From positions 1-64,000 of the forward strand of contig NZ_JBQKME010000008.1 of the NCBI RefSeq assembly GCF_052115865.1: a stretch of 64,000 nucleotides of DNA, written 5' to 3'. This stretch comes from Fundicoccus_A sp052115865. GTDB taxonomy: Bacteria; Bacillota; Bacilli; Lactobacillales; Aerococcaceae. The first letter of the stretch is position 1; every line of letters starts with the position of its first letter. Below, in pieces: positions 34,075-42,793 of the stretch. The position numbers and the translations under genes were made by a program. The notes under the pieces were generated by a model. That model was not told the origin of the DNA. It worked only from the letters and a program-made list of their open reading frames with translations, and did no database searches.

Positions 34075-34383
34075 ATGGCAAAACAAAAAATTCGTATTCG
34101 TTTGAAGGCTTATGAGCACCGTGCTTTAGACTTATCAGCGAATAAAATTGTAGAATCGGCAAAAAGAACAGGAGCAAAGATTGTAGGTCCAATTCCATTA
34201 CCAACAGATCGTTCGCTCTATACAGTTATTCGTGCAACACATAAGTATAAAGATTCTCGTGAGCAATTCGAAATGCGTACTCACAAACGTCTAATCGATA
34301 TCGTAGACCCAACTTCAAAAACAGTTGATGCGTTAATGAAATTAGACTTACCAAGTGGCGTTGACATTGAAATTAAATTATAA
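34075..34383 (+). CDS. rpsJ: 30S ribosomal protein S10
   Basis: S10 (102 residues) is a 30S head protein and also the NusE subunit of antitermination complexes. It starts MAKQKIRIRLKAYEHRALD and contains GPIPLPTDRSLYTV, both diagnostic. ATG 34075 follows AAGGAGG; a longer frame from 34030 contains that site and is rejected. It is the first gene of a run of 29 same-strand genes up to rplQ. The loop residues near 55-60, where tetracycline-class resistance changes occur in other species, look ordinary. Confidence 0.98.
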   Translation: MAKQKIRIRLKAYEHRALDLSANKIVESAKRTGAKIVGPIPLPTDRSLYTVIRATHKYKDSREQFEMRTHKRLIDIVDPTSKTVDALMKLDLPSGVDIEIKL

Positions 34384-34409
34384 AAATTAAAAATATAGGA
34401 GGTGTACTC

Positions 34410-35045
34410 ATGACCAAAGGAATCTTAGGTAGAAAAGTAGGTATGACACAATACTTCACTGAAAATGGTGAATTAATCCCAGTAACAGTAATTGAAGCTA
34501 CTCCAAACGTAGTTTTACAAGTTAAAACAATGGAAAATGATGGTTACGAAGCAGTTCAAGTTGGATATCAAGAATTACGTGAAGTGTTGACAAACAAACC
34601 TGCAAAAGGTCATGTAGCAAAAGCAAATGCTACTCCTAAGCGCTTCATTCGCGAATTTCGTGATGTCGAGCTAGGAGATTACGAAGTAGGACAAGAACTA
34701 ACAGTGGAAACATTCACTGCAGGTGACATCGTGGATGTCACGGGTACATCAAAGGGTAAAGGATTCCAAGGTGTTATTAAACGTCATGGTCAATCACGCG
34801 GCCCAATGTCTCATGGTTCTAGATTCCACCGTCGCCCAGGTTCAATGGGTATGGCGTCAGATGCTTCTAAAGTATTCAAAGGCAAAAAACTAGCTGGTCA
34901 AATGGGTGGCGAACGTACAACCATTCAAAACTTAGAAGTAGTAGCAGTGGATCCAGAAAACAACATTATTCTTGTTAAAGGAAATGTACCTGGAGCTAAA
35001 AAATCATTAGTTGAAGTTAAACAAGCAATTAAAACAGTTAAATAA
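34410..35045 (+). CDS. rplC: 50S ribosomal protein L3
   Basis: L3 (211 residues) is an early assembly protein whose long loop reaches the peptidyl transferase centre. It starts MTKGILGRKVGMTQYF and has the tip-of-loop segment SHGSRFHRRPGSMGMAS with the Gln/His-rich GHGQSRGP context. AGGAGGTG precedes the ATG, 26 bases after rpsJ. Its stop is followed by an rplD ribosome binding site within 20 bases. Confidence 0.98.
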   Translation: MTKGILGRKVGMTQYFTENGELIPVTVIEATPNVVLQVKTMENDGYEAVQVGYQELREVLTNKPAKGHVAKANATPKRFIREFRDVELGDYEVGQELTVETFTAGDIVDVTGTSKGKGFQGVIKRHGQSRGPMSHGSRFHRRPGSMGMASDASKVFKGKKLAGQMGGERTTIQNLEVVAVDPENNIILVKGNVPGAKKSLVEVKQAIKTVK

Positions 35046-35068
35046 TGGAAGAGGGGAGGAGCGAGAAG

Positions 35069-35692
35069 ATGCCAAAAGTTACATTATTCAACCAAGATGG
35101 ATCATCAGTAGAAGAAGTAGAATTAAATGAAGCAGTATTCGGTATTGAACCAAATGAAGCAGTAATCTTCGATGCAGTTATTATGCAACGTGCGTCATTA
35201 CGTCAAGGGACACACGCTGTTAAAAACAGAAGCGCTGTTCGCGGAGGCGGCCGTAAACCATGGAGACAAAAAGGAACAGGTCGTGCACGTCAAGGTTCAA
35301 TCCGTTCACCACAATGGGTTGGAGGTGGAGTTGTCTTTGGTCCAACACCTCGTTCATATGGTTATAAATTACCACGTAAAGTTCGTCGTTTAGCTTTACA
35401 ATCAGTACTTTCACAAAAAGTTGCTCAAGGCGACTTAGTATTAGTAGATAGCTTAACATTTGAATCTCCAAAAACTAAAGAATTCAAAGCAGTATTAAGT
35501 AACTTATCTATCGATGCTAAAGTGTTATTGATTTTAGAAGGCGACAATAACAATGCATACTTTGCAGCACGTAACTTACCAAATGTTAAAGTAATTGACG
35601 ACAACAATGTCAATGTTTTAGATTTAGTAAATTACGATAAAGTATTAATTACCAAAGCTGCACTTTCTACAGTAGAGGAGGCTTTAGCATAA
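35069..35692 (+). CDS. rplD: 50S ribosomal protein L4
   Basis: L4 (207 residues from this start) lines the exit tunnel through its extended loop (GGGRKPWRQKGTGRARQGS), the site of macrolide-resistance changes elsewhere; the loop is unaltered here. ATG 35069 follows GGGGAGGAG. An upstream ATG at 35045 overlaps the rplC stop and contains the ribosome binding site, so it is rejected. In enterobacteria L4 represses the S10 operon, and the long rpsJ leader makes a similar role possible. It overlaps rplW by one base. Confidence 0.97.
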   Translation: MPKVTLFNQDGSSVEEVELNEAVFGIEPNEAVIFDAVIMQRASLRQGTHAVKNRSAVRGGGRKPWRQKGTGRARQGSIRSPQWVGGGVVFGPTPRSYGYKLPRKVRRLALQSVLSQKVAQGDLVLVDSLTFESPKTKEFKAVLSNLSIDAKVLLILEGDNNNAYFAARNLPNVKVIDDNNVNVLDLVNYDKVLITKAALSTVEEALA

Positions 35693-35985
35693 TGCAACTA
35701 TCTGAAGTAGTATTAAGACCTGTTATTACGGAACAATCCATGTTAGGCATTGATGAGCGTAAATACACGTTTGAAGTTGATCGTCGTGCAAACAAAACAC
35801 ACATCAAACAAGCAGTTGAAGCTATGTTTCCAGGTGTAAAAGTTCAAAAAGTTAACACAATTAACGTTGACGGAAAAGCTAAACGTATGGGTCGCTATAC
35901 AGGCTTTTCACGTAAATACAAAAAAGCAGTCGTAACATTAACTGAAGATTCAAGTAATATCGAATTATTCGGAGAAACTGAATAA
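35692..35985 (+). CDS. rplW: 50S ribosomal protein L23
   Basis: L23 (97 residues) lies at the tunnel exit and docks trigger factor and SRP. It begins with VVLRPVITEQSM and includes ANKTHIKQAVEAMFPGVKV, both typical. The ATG shares one base with the rplD stop (TAATG), so translation is coupled. Confidence 0.97.
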   Translation: MQLSEVVLRPVITEQSMLGIDERKYTFEVDRRANKTHIKQAVEAMFPGVKVQKVNTINVDGKAKRMGRYTGFSRKYKKAVVTLTEDSSNIELFGETE

Positions 35986-36018
35986 TACCCCAAATAACTA
36001 ATATAGGAGGGAAAAATA

Positions 36019-36849
36019 GTGGCAATCAAACATTACAAACCGATTACTAACGGTCGTCGTAATATGACTGGCTATGATTTCTCTGAAATCACAACGAATA
36101 AACCAGAGAAGACTTTATTAGACCACCAAAAACAAAAAGCAGGTCGTAATAATCAAGGTAAAATCACTGTTCGCCATCAAGGTGGCGGTAACAAACGTGC
36201 TTACCGTATTATTGACTTTAAACGTAACAAAGATAACGTTATTGGAACCGTAGCAACTATCGAATACGATCCAAACCGTACAGCAAATATTGCTTTAATC
36301 CACTATGAAGATGGAGTTAAAACATATATCCTTGCACCAAAAGGCTTAAAAGTTGGCCAAAAAATTGAATCTGGCGAAAATGCTGACATTCAAATTGGTA
36401 ATGCATTACCTTTATTAAATATCCCTGTAGGTACTGTTGTTCACAATATCGAATTAAAACCTGGTAAAGGTGGACAATTAATCCGTTCAGCAGGTACAAG
36501 TGCTCAAGTGCTAGGTCACGAAGGTAAATATACCCTTATCCGTCTACAATCAGGTGAGGTTCGTATGATTTTATCTACTTGTCGTGCAACAGTAGGGACT
36601 GTTGGTAATGAGCAACATGAATTAATTAACATTGGTAAAGCAGGTCGCTCTCGTTGGTTATCTAAACGTCCAGCAGTTCGTGGATCTGTAATGAACCCTA
36701 ACGATCACCCACACGGTGGTGGTGAAGGACGTGCTCCAATTGGACTTCCATCACCAATGTCACCATGGGGTAAACCAACTCTTGGTAAGAAAACTCGTAA
36801 AACTAACAAAAAATCAAGCAAGCTAATTATTCGTTCACGTAAAAAATAA
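36019..36849 (+). CDS. rplB: 50S ribosomal protein L2
   Basis: L2 (276 residues) is needed for subunit association and peptidyl transferase assembly. It has GRNNQGKITVRHQGGGNKRAYR near the N-terminus and the conserved C-terminal MNPNDHPHGGGEGRAPIG with the essential His. The start codon is GTG with GGAGGG upstream. Length is normal. Confidence 0.98.
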   Translation: MAIKHYKPITNGRRNMTGYDFSEITTNKPEKTLLDHQKQKAGRNNQGKITVRHQGGGNKRAYRIIDFKRNKDNVIGTVATIEYDPNRTANIALIHYEDGVKTYILAPKGLKVGQKIESGENADIQIGNALPLLNIPVGTVVHNIELKPGKGGQLIRSAGTSAQVLGHEGKYTLIRLQSGEVRMILSTCRATVGTVGNEQHELINIGKAGRSRWLSKRPAVRGSVMNPNDHPHGGGEGRAPIGLPSPMSPWGKPTLGKKTRKTNKKSSKLIIRSRKK

Positions 36850-36886
36850 GTCGTATAATTAGATAATTTTGAAGGGAGGCTACACT

Positions 36887-37168
36887 GTGAGTCGTAGTTT
36901 GAAAAAAGGACCTTTTGTCGATGATCATTTGATGAAAAAAGTTGAAGAACAACAAAATAACTCAAAGAAACAAGTCATTAAAACATGGTCACGTCGTTCT
37001 ACAATTTTCCCTAATTTCATTGGGTTAACAATTGCTGTATATGACGGACGTAAACATGTACCAGTGTACGTGCAAGAAGATATGGTTGGACATAAATTAG
37101 GCGAATTTGTCCCAACTCGTACATATAAAGGTCACGCAAGTGACGATCGTAAAACACAAAGACGCTAA
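36887..37168 (+). CDS. rpsS: 30S ribosomal protein S19
   Basis: S19 (93 residues from this GTG) sits in the 30S head beside S13 and the A-site finger. MSRSLKKGPFVDDHLMKKV and IGLTIAVYDGRKHVPVYV are family signatures. GTG 36887 follows GGGAGG; a TTG at 36869 lies before the ribosome binding site and is rejected. Confidence 0.97.
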   Translation: MSRSLKKGPFVDDHLMKKVEEQQNNSKKQVIKTWSRRSTIFPNFIGLTIAVYDGRKHVPVYVQEDMVGHKLGEFVPTRTYKGHASDDRKTQRR

Positions 37169-37186
37169 TAAGAGGAGGGAATAAAG

Positions 37187-37543
37187 ATGACAGAACAAAT
37201 CACATCTGCAAAAGCAATTGCTAAAACCGTACGAATTGCTCCTCGTAAAGTTCGTTTAGTAGCTGATCTTATTAGAGGTAAACAAATCGGTGAAGCTATT
37301 TCAATTTTAAAATTCACTCCAAATGCGAGTGCACCAGTAATTGAAAAAGTTTTAATGTCTGCAATAGCAAATGCTGAACATAATTATGATTTAGATATTG
37401 AAAGCTTATACGTAAGCGAAATTTATGTGAATGAAGGACCCACTATGAAACGCTTCCGTCCAAGAGCAAAAGGTTCTGCTTCACAAATTTTAAAACGCAC
37501 TAGCCACATCACAGTTGTGGTATCAGAAAAAGAGGAGGTTTAA
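37187..37543 (+). CDS. rplV: 50S ribosomal protein L22
   Basis: L22 (118 residues) contacts all 23S domains and its beta-hairpin lines the exit tunnel. The hairpin tip (GPTMKRFRPRAKGSAS) is intact, so no macrolide-type insertion or deletion is apparent. The start has GAGGAGGG. rpsC follows after only three bases. Confidence 0.97.
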   Translation: MTEQITSAKAIAKTVRIAPRKVRLVADLIRGKQIGEAISILKFTPNASAPVIEKVLMSAIANAEHNYDLDIESLYVSEIYVNEGPTMKRFRPRAKGSASQILKRTSHITVVVSEKEEV

Positions 37544-37546
37544 TAA

Positions 37547-38188
37547 ATGGGTCAAAAAGTACATCCGATTGGGATGCGTGTTGGCATCATCCGTGACTGG
37601 GATGCTAAATGGTACGCTGACAAAAACTATGCAGATTTCTTACATGAAGATATTAAGATTCGTGAGTATCTATATACTAAACTTTCTGATGCTTCTGTTT
37701 CGACAATTCAAATTGAACGTGCAGCTAATCGTGTCGTTATTTCAATCCATACTGCTAAACCAGGAATGGTTATCGGTAAAGGTGGATCTGAAGTTGATGC
37801 AGTTCGTGCTGAGTTAAACAAATTAACTGGCAAGAAAGTACACATCAATATCGTTGAAATTAAAGAGCCAAATCTAGATGCAAGATTAGTTGCTTTAGAT
37901 ATTGCTAACCAATTAGAAAACCGTGTTGCTTTCCGTCGTGCACAAAAGCAAGCTATCCAAAGAACAATGAAAGCTGGAGCTAAAGGAATTAAAACTCAAG
38001 TTTCAGGTCGTTTAAATGGTGCAGATATGGCACGTACAGAACACTATTCAGAAGGAACTGTTCCATTGCATACATTACGTTCAGATATTGATTATGCATG
38101 GGAAGAAGCCGATACAACTTATGGTAAATTAGGAGTAAAAGTTTGGATTTGTCGTGGGGAAATCTTACCTACCAAATCGAATGCTTAG
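37547..38188 (+). CDS. rpsC: 30S ribosomal protein S3
   Basis: S3 (213 residues) helps form the mRNA entry site and its helicase activity. It begins MGQKVHPIGMRVGIIRDWD, has the KH-domain GxxG motif in GMVIGKGGSEVD and the C-terminal GRLNGADMARTE block. GAGGAGG, inside the end of rplV, provides the ribosome binding site. Confidence 0.98.
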   Translation: MGQKVHPIGMRVGIIRDWDAKWYADKNYADFLHEDIKIREYLYTKLSDASVSTIQIERAANRVVISIHTAKPGMVIGKGGSEVDAVRAELNKLTGKKVHINIVEIKEPNLDARLVALDIANQLENRVAFRRAQKQAIQRTMKAGAKGIKTQVSGRLNGADMARTEHYSEGTVPLHTLRSDIDYAWEEADTTYGKLGVKVWICRGEILPTKSNA

Positions 38189-38206
38189 AAAGGAGGGAAC
38201 TAATCA

Positions 38207-38641
38207 ATGTTAGTACCTAAACGTGTAAAACACCGTCGTGAGTTCCGTGGGAAAATGCGCGGAGAAGCAAAAGGTGGAAAAAATATTGATTTTGGAACTT
38301 ATGGTTTAAGAGCGGTTGAATCAAAATGGATTACAAACCGTCAAATTGAAGCTGCACGTATCGCTATGACTCGCTTCATGAAACGTGGTGGTAAAGTGTG
38401 GATTAAAATCTTCCCTCACAAATCCTACACAGCTAAAGCTATTGGGATTCGTATGGGTAAAGGTAAAGGGGCACCTGAAGGTTGGGTAGCACCAGTTAAA
38501 CGCGGAAAAATTTTGTTTGAAATTGATGGGGTATCAGAAGAAGTGGCACGCGAAGCATTACGTTTAGCTTCTCACAAATTACCTATCAAAACTAAATTCG
38601 TTAAACGTGAAGAATATGGTGGTGAATCGAATGCAAATTAA
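38207..38641 (+). CDS. rplP: 50S ribosomal protein L16
   Basis: L16 (144 residues) stabilises A-site tRNA near the peptidyl transferase centre and is a late assembly protein. MLVPKRVKHRREFRG and RMGKGKGAPEGWVAPVK (the tip near the A-site tRNA) are diagnostic. AAAGGAGGG precedes the ATG. The last 11 bases overlap the start of rpmC. Confidence 0.98.
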   Translation: MLVPKRVKHRREFRGKMRGEAKGGKNIDFGTYGLRAVESKWITNRQIEAARIAMTRFMKRGGKVWIKIFPHKSYTAKAIGIRMGKGKGAPEGWVAPVKRGKILFEIDGVSEEVAREALRLASHKLPIKTKFVKREEYGGESNAN

Positions 38642-38825
38642 TGAAATCAGAGAACTTACCACTGCAGAAATGGTTGAGAAAGAAAAAGAATTCAAAAAAG
38701 AATTATTTAATCTTCGATTCCAATTAGCAACAGGTCAGTTAGAAAACACTGCCCGCTTACGTCATGTACGTAAATCAATTGCTCGTATCAAGACTGTCTT
38801 GCGTGAGCAAGAATTAGCTAAGTAA
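38631..38825 (+). CDS. rpmC: 50S ribosomal protein L29
   Basis: L29 (64 residues) lies next to L23 at the tunnel exit. It is a helical hairpin: EIRELTTAEMVEKEKEFKKELFNLRF is the typical first helix, followed by RLRHVRKSIARIKTVLRE. ATG 38631 overlaps the rplP end by 11 bases, as in many Firmicutes; a GTG frame from 38607 is rejected because it would add a non-conserved extension. Confidence 0.96.
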   Translation: MQINEIRELTTAEMVEKEKEFKKELFNLRFQLATGQLENTARLRHVRKSIARIKTVLREQELAK

Positions 38826-38848
38826 TCTAGCAAGGGAGGCAAATTAAA

Positions 38849-39115
38849 ATGACTGAAGAACGTAATAAACGTAAAGTATACCAAGGTCGGGTAGAATCAG
38901 ACAAAATGGATAAAACCATTACAGTTGTTGTAGAAACACGTAAAACACATCCAATTTATGGTAAACGTGTAAAATATTCTAAAAAATATAAAGCACACGA
39001 TGAAAATAATAGTGCTAAAGTAGGCGATATCGTTCGTATTATGGAAACACGCCCATTATCTAAGACGAAACGCTTCCGCTTATTAGAAATTGTTGAAGAA
39101 GCAATTATTATCTAA
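38849..39115 (+). CDS. rpsQ: 30S ribosomal protein S17
   Basis: S17 (88 residues) is an OB-fold primary binder of the 16S 5' domain. The block GRVESDKMDKTITVVVETRKTHPIYGK is diagnostic, and ETRPLSKTKRFRL completes the fold. GGGAGGC precedes the ATG. Confidence 0.97.
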   Translation: MTEERNKRKVYQGRVESDKMDKTITVVVETRKTHPIYGKRVKYSKKYKAHDENNSAKVGDIVRIMETRPLSKTKRFRLLEIVEEAIII

Positions 39116-39149
39116 TTAAACCAGCTAAGTTCGGAAGGAGGAAAATCAA

Positions 39150-39518
39150 ATGATTCAAACAGAAAGCCGATTGAAAGTCGCTGATAACTCTGGCGCCCGT
39201 GAAGTCCTTGCGATTAAAGTATTGGGTGGTTCTGGACGTAAAACAGCTAATATTGGTGACGTAATTGTTGCGTCCGTAAAACATGCAACACCAGGTGGGG
39301 TTGTCAAGAAGGGTGACATCGTAAAAGCTGTCATTGTTCGTACTAAAACAGGAGCTCGCCGCAAAGATGGATCTTATATTAAATTCGATGAAAATGCATG
39401 TGTCATTATTCGTGATGATAAGAGCCCTCGCGGTACGCGTATCTTTGGACCAGTTGCACGTGAATTACGTGATAACAACTACATGAAGATTGTTTCTTTA
39501 GCTCCAGAAGTTCTGTAA
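39150..39518 (+). CDS. rplN: 50S ribosomal protein L14
   Basis: L14 (122 residues) forms an intersubunit bridge and is the docking site of the silencing factor RsfS. MIQTESRLKVADNSGAREV and the C-terminal RGTRIFGPVARELR are signature segments. GGAAGGAGG precedes the ATG. Confidence 0.98.
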   Translation: MIQTESRLKVADNSGAREVLAIKVLGGSGRKTANIGDVIVASVKHATPGGVVKKGDIVKAVIVRTKTGARRKDGSYIKFDENACVIIRDDKSPRGTRIFGPVARELRDNNYMKIVSLAPEVL

Positions 39519-39543
39519 TTAATAACGAAGGAGGAAAGTATTC

Positions 39544-39849
39544 ATGCGTATCAAAACAGGCGACAAAGTACAAATTATTGCAGGGAAAGATAAAGGCCAA
39601 CAAGGAACTGTATTAAAAACTTTTCCTAAGCAAGATAAAGTAGTTGTTGAAGGGATAAACATTGCTAAAAAGCATACAAAACCAACACAAACAGCTACAG
39701 GTGGAATTGAAGAATTTCCAGCTCCAATTCATGTATCAAACGTTAAATTAGTCGATCCTACTTCAGGTGAACCAACACGTGTAGGTTATCGAATCGAAGA
39801 TGGTAAAAAAGTTCGTTTTGCTAAAAAATCAAACGAAACTATTAACTAA
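39544..39849 (+). CDS. rplX: 50S ribosomal protein L24
   Basis: L24 (101 residues) is one of two assembly initiators of the large subunit. The KOW motif lies in KTGDKVQIIAGKDKGQQGTV. GAAGGAGG precedes the ATG, 25 bases after rplN. Confidence 0.97.
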   Translation: MRIKTGDKVQIIAGKDKGQQGTVLKTFPKQDKVVVEGINIAKKHTKPTQTATGGIEEFPAPIHVSNVKLVDPTSGEPTRVGYRIEDGKKVRFAKKSNETIN

Positions 39850-39872
39850 TTAACGAAGGGAGGATATTATTA

Positions 39873-40415
39873 ATGGATAGTCGTTTAAAGGAAAAATATA
39901 CTAACGAAGTATTACCAAAATTAGTTGAACAATTTAACTACAGTTCAGTAATGCAAGTACCAAAAATTGATAAAATTGTTATCAACATGGGTGTTGGTGA
40001 TGCTGTATCTAATGCGAAAAACTTAGATAAAGCTGTTGATGAATTAACATTAATTTCAGGACAAAAACCAATCGTTACTCATGCGAAAAAATCAATTGCT
40101 GGATTCCGTTTGCGTGAAGGAATGCCAATTGGTACGAAAGTAACATTACGTGGAGCAAGAATGTATGACTTTTTAGATAAATTAATTAGTGTTTCATTAC
40201 CTCGTGTACGTGATTTCCAAGGTGTGAGCAACAACTCATTTGATGGCCGTGGTAACTATACGTTAGGTGTGAAAGAACAATTAATTTTCCCAGAAGTATC
40301 ATATGACAATGTAGACCGTGTTCGCGGTTTAGATATTGTTATTGTTACAACTGCTCAAACAGACGAAGAATCACATGCTTTGTTAAAAGAACTTGGCATG
40401 CCATTTAAAAAATAA
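39873..40415 (+). CDS. rplE: 50S ribosomal protein L5
   Basis: L5 (180 residues) binds 5S rRNA and contacts the P-site tRNA and S13. VPKIDKIVINMGVGDAV near residue 28 and the GFRLREGMPIGTKVTLRG block are diagnostic. AAGGGAGG precedes the ATG. Confidence 0.98.
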   Translation: MDSRLKEKYTNEVLPKLVEQFNYSSVMQVPKIDKIVINMGVGDAVSNAKNLDKAVDELTLISGQKPIVTHAKKSIAGFRLREGMPIGTKVTLRGARMYDFLDKLISVSLPRVRDFQGVSNNSFDGRGNYTLGVKEQLIFPEVSYDNVDRVRGLDIVIVTTAQTDEESHALLKELGMPFKK

Positions 40416-40434
40416 TTAAGGAGGCGAATCTACT

Positions 40435-40620
40435 GTGGCAAAAACATCAATGGTGCAAAAAAACAAACGCAATCCGAAATTTAAAGTACAAGAATATACT
40501 CGTTGTGAACGTTGTGGACGTCCGCACTCAGTTTACCGTAAATTCAAGCTTTGCCGTATTTGCTTCCGTGAATTAGCATATAAAGGTCAAATTCCAGGTG
40601 TAAGGAAAGCAAGCTGGTAA
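40435..40620 (+). CDS. rpsN: 30S ribosomal protein S14, zinc-binding type (type Z)
   Basis: This is the short 61-residue form with four zinc-ligand cysteines (Cys24, Cys27, Cys40, Cys43 in CERC and CRIC). It lies in the 30S head. Many Firmicutes also keep a zinc-free long paralogue for zinc starvation; none is in this window. The start codon is GTG with AAGGAGG upstream. Confidence 0.97.
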   Translation: MAKTSMVQKNKRNPKFKVQEYTRCERCGRPHSVYRKFKLCRICFRELAYKGQIPGVRKASW

Positions 40621-40655
40621 TTTCAACTTAAAAATATAAAGGAGGTAAAATCCGA

Positions 40656-41054
40656 ATGGTTATGACAGATCCAATCGCTGATTTTTTAACAAGAATCCGT
40701 AATGCAAGTAGCGTAGGACATAAAACAGTTTCTTCACCTTCATCTAATATGAAAGTTTCCATCGCTGAAATTTTGAAACAAGAAGGTTTTATCAAAAATT
40801 ATGAAGTGACTGAAGATGACAAACAAGGAGAAATCAAAATCTTCTTAAAATATGGTCGTAATAATGAAAAAGTTATTACTGGTATTAAACGAATTTCTAA
40901 ACCTGGATTACGTGTTTACGCTAAAACCGAAGATTTACCAAAAGTACTTAATGGCTTGGGAATTGCAATTATTTCAACATCAACTGGTGTTGTAACAGAT
41001 AAGCAAGCTCGTCAAGCAGGTATTGGTGGAGAAGTATTAGCATACGTTTGGTAA
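40656..41054 (+). CDS. rpsH: 30S ribosomal protein S8
   Basis: S8 (132 residues) binds the central domain of 16S rRNA. DPIADFLTRIRNA at the N-terminus and GLGIAIISTSTGVVTDKQARQ at the C-terminus are the family blocks. AAAGGAGG precedes the ATG. In E. coli S8 represses the spc operon; no equivalent internal site was recognised here. Confidence 0.97.
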   Translation: MVMTDPIADFLTRIRNASSVGHKTVSSPSSNMKVSIAEILKQEGFIKNYEVTEDDKQGEIKIFLKYGRNNEKVITGIKRISKPGLRVYAKTEDLPKVLNGLGIAIISTSTGVVTDKQARQAGIGGEVLAYVW

Positions 41055-41093
41055 TCCAAACATTATTCATATAAAATAAGGAGGTGCAGCCCT

Positions 41094-41630
41094 GTGAGTC
41101 GTATCGGAAGAAAACCAATCGAAATTCCAGAAGGCGTAACCATTGAAATCGACGGTCATACAGTGACTGTTAAAGGACCTAAAGGCGAATTAACTCGTAC
41201 TTTACATCAAAACATTGCATTAGAGTTAGAAGACAATACTTTAACTCTAACTCGTCCAGATGATTCAAAAGAAAACCGTTCATTACATGGAACAACACGT
41301 TCACTTGTATCGAATATGGTTGAAGGTGTATCAAATGGATTTAAGAAAGAATTAGATTTAATCGGTGTTGGTTACCGTGCTCAAAAACAAGGCGATAAAT
41401 TAGTTTTAAACGTTGGTCTTTCTCACCCAGTTGAATTTACTGGATCAGAAGGTGTAGGTATTGAAGTACCATCAAACACGAAAATTATCGTTGAAGGATT
41501 TGACAAAGAAAAAGTTGGTGCATTAGCAGCCAATATCCGTGCCGTACGTCCACCAGAACCTTATAAAGGGAAAGGTATTCGTTACACAGACGAATTTGTA
41601 CGTCGTAAAGAAGGTAAGACAGGTAAATAA
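41094..41630 (+). CDS. rplF: 50S ribosomal protein L6
   Basis: L6 (178 residues) has two repeated domains near the sarcin-ricin loop. MSRIGRKPIEIPEGV and the C-terminal PPEPYKGKGIRY are diagnostic. The start codon is GTG with AAGGAGG. The gap to rplR is slightly longer than its neighbours, with no extra signal. Confidence 0.98.
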   Translation: MSRIGRKPIEIPEGVTIEIDGHTVTVKGPKGELTRTLHQNIALELEDNTLTLTRPDDSKENRSLHGTTRSLVSNMVEGVSNGFKKELDLIGVGYRAQKQGDKLVLNVGLSHPVEFTGSEGVGIEVPSNTKIIVEGFDKEKVGALAANIRAVRPPEPYKGKGIRYTDEFVRRKEGKTGK

Positions 41631-41682
41631 TCGAATTCGATTAATCTATCTGATATTAAACTAATATAAAGAGGTGACAATT

Positions 41683-42039
41683 GTGATTACTAAACCAGAT
41701 AAAAACAAAGTACGTTTGAAAAGACACCAACGTGTCCGTAATAAAATCTCTGGTACTGCTGAGCGCCCACGCTTGAATGTATTCCGTTCGAATACACACA
41801 TCTACGCTCAATTAATTGATGACGTAGCGGGTGTGACGCTAGCAAGTGCCTCTAGTAATGAAGCATCAATTGAAAAAGGAACGAAAGTTGAACAAGCTGC
41901 AGCTGTAGGTAAATTAGTAGCTGAACGTGCAGTCGAAAAAGGCTATAAAGTTGTAACATTTGATCGTGGTGGATATGTATACCATGGTCGTGTACAAGCC
42001 TTAGCAGACGCAGCACGTGAAAACGGCTTAGAATTTTAG
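41683..42039 (+). CDS. rplR: 50S ribosomal protein L18
   Basis: L18 (118 residues from this GTG) binds 5S rRNA; it is also the cofactor for RNase M5, whose gene rnmV is at 10 kb. KVRLKRHQRVRNKISGTAERPRLNVFRSN is the 5S-binding block. GTG 41683 follows AAGAGGTG; the GTG at 41674 lies inside that ribosome binding site and is rejected. Confidence 0.97.
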   Translation: MITKPDKNKVRLKRHQRVRNKISGTAERPRLNVFRSNTHIYAQLIDDVAGVTLASASSNEASIEKGTKVEQAAAVGKLVAERAVEKGYKVVTFDRGGYVYHGRVQALADAARENGLEF

Positions 42040-42059
42040 GAAAAGGAGGACACCGATTC

Positions 42060-42563
42060 ATGGAAATTATCAATGCAGAAAATTTAGAAAATCTAGAAGA
42101 ACGCGTTGTTGCCATCAACCGTGTAACAAAAGTTGTTAAAGGTGGACGTCGTTTACGTTTCTCAGCATTAGTGGTTGTTGGAGATCGTAATGGTCACGTT
42201 GGTTTTGGTACAGGTAAAGCTCAAGAAGTACCAGAAGCAATCCGTAAGGCTGTAGAAAATGCTAAGAAAAATCTAATTACTGTACCAATGACTGGAACAA
42301 CAATTCCACATGAAGCTATTGGAGAATTTTGTGGCGGTCGTGTATTATTGAAACCAGCTACTGCAGGTTCTGGAGTTGCTGCTGGAGGTCCTGTCCGTGC
42401 CGTTGTTGAATTAGCTGGATTAGCTGATATTACATCTAAGTCATTAGGATCAAACACACCAATTAATATGATTCGTGCAACAGTTGATGGATTAATGCAA
42501 TTAAAAGTTGCTGAGGACGTAGCTGCTTTACGTGGCAAAACTGTAGAAGAATTATTAGGATAA
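42060..42563 (+). CDS. rpsE: 30S ribosomal protein S5
   Basis: S5 (167 residues) acts in mRNA entry and decoding fidelity. The double-stranded RNA-binding-like N-terminal domain has RVVAINRVTKVVKGGRRLRFSALV, and the loop linked to spectinomycin resistance (VVKGGRR) is unaltered. The C-terminal block GSNTPINMIRAT is typical. AAGGAGG precedes the ATG. Confidence 0.98.
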   Translation: MEIINAENLENLEERVVAINRVTKVVKGGRRLRFSALVVVGDRNGHVGFGTGKAQEVPEAIRKAVENAKKNLITVPMTGTTIPHEAIGEFCGGRVLLKPATAGSGVAAGGPVRAVVELAGLADITSKSLGSNTPINMIRATVDGLMQLKVAEDVAALRGKTVEELLG

Positions 42564-42576
42564 GGAGGACGAGAGC

Positions 42577-42762
42577 ATGGCAAATTTAACTATTAAATTA
42601 ACTAGAAGCTTAATCGGTCGTCCAAAAAATCAAATTGAAACTGCTAAAGCTTTAGGTTTAACTAAAACAAATAAATCAGTAGTAAAACCTGACAATGATG
42701 CAATTCGTGGTATGATTAAAACGATTGTTCATTTAGTAGAAGTAGAAGAAACAGAAGCTTAA
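42577..42762 (+). CDS. rpmD: 50S ribosomal protein L30
   Basis: L30 (61 residues) is a small large-subunit protein. It reads LTIKLTRSLIGRPKNQIETAKALGL and then NDAIRGMIKTIVHLVEVEE, the standard arrangement. AAGGAGG precedes the ATG only 13 bases after rpsE. Confidence 0.97.
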   Translation: MANLTIKLTRSLIGRPKNQIETAKALGLTKTNKSVVKPDNDAIRGMIKTIVHLVEVEETEA

Positions 42763-42793
42763 TTTTGAATTTTAAATAAGGAGGTGCCAATGC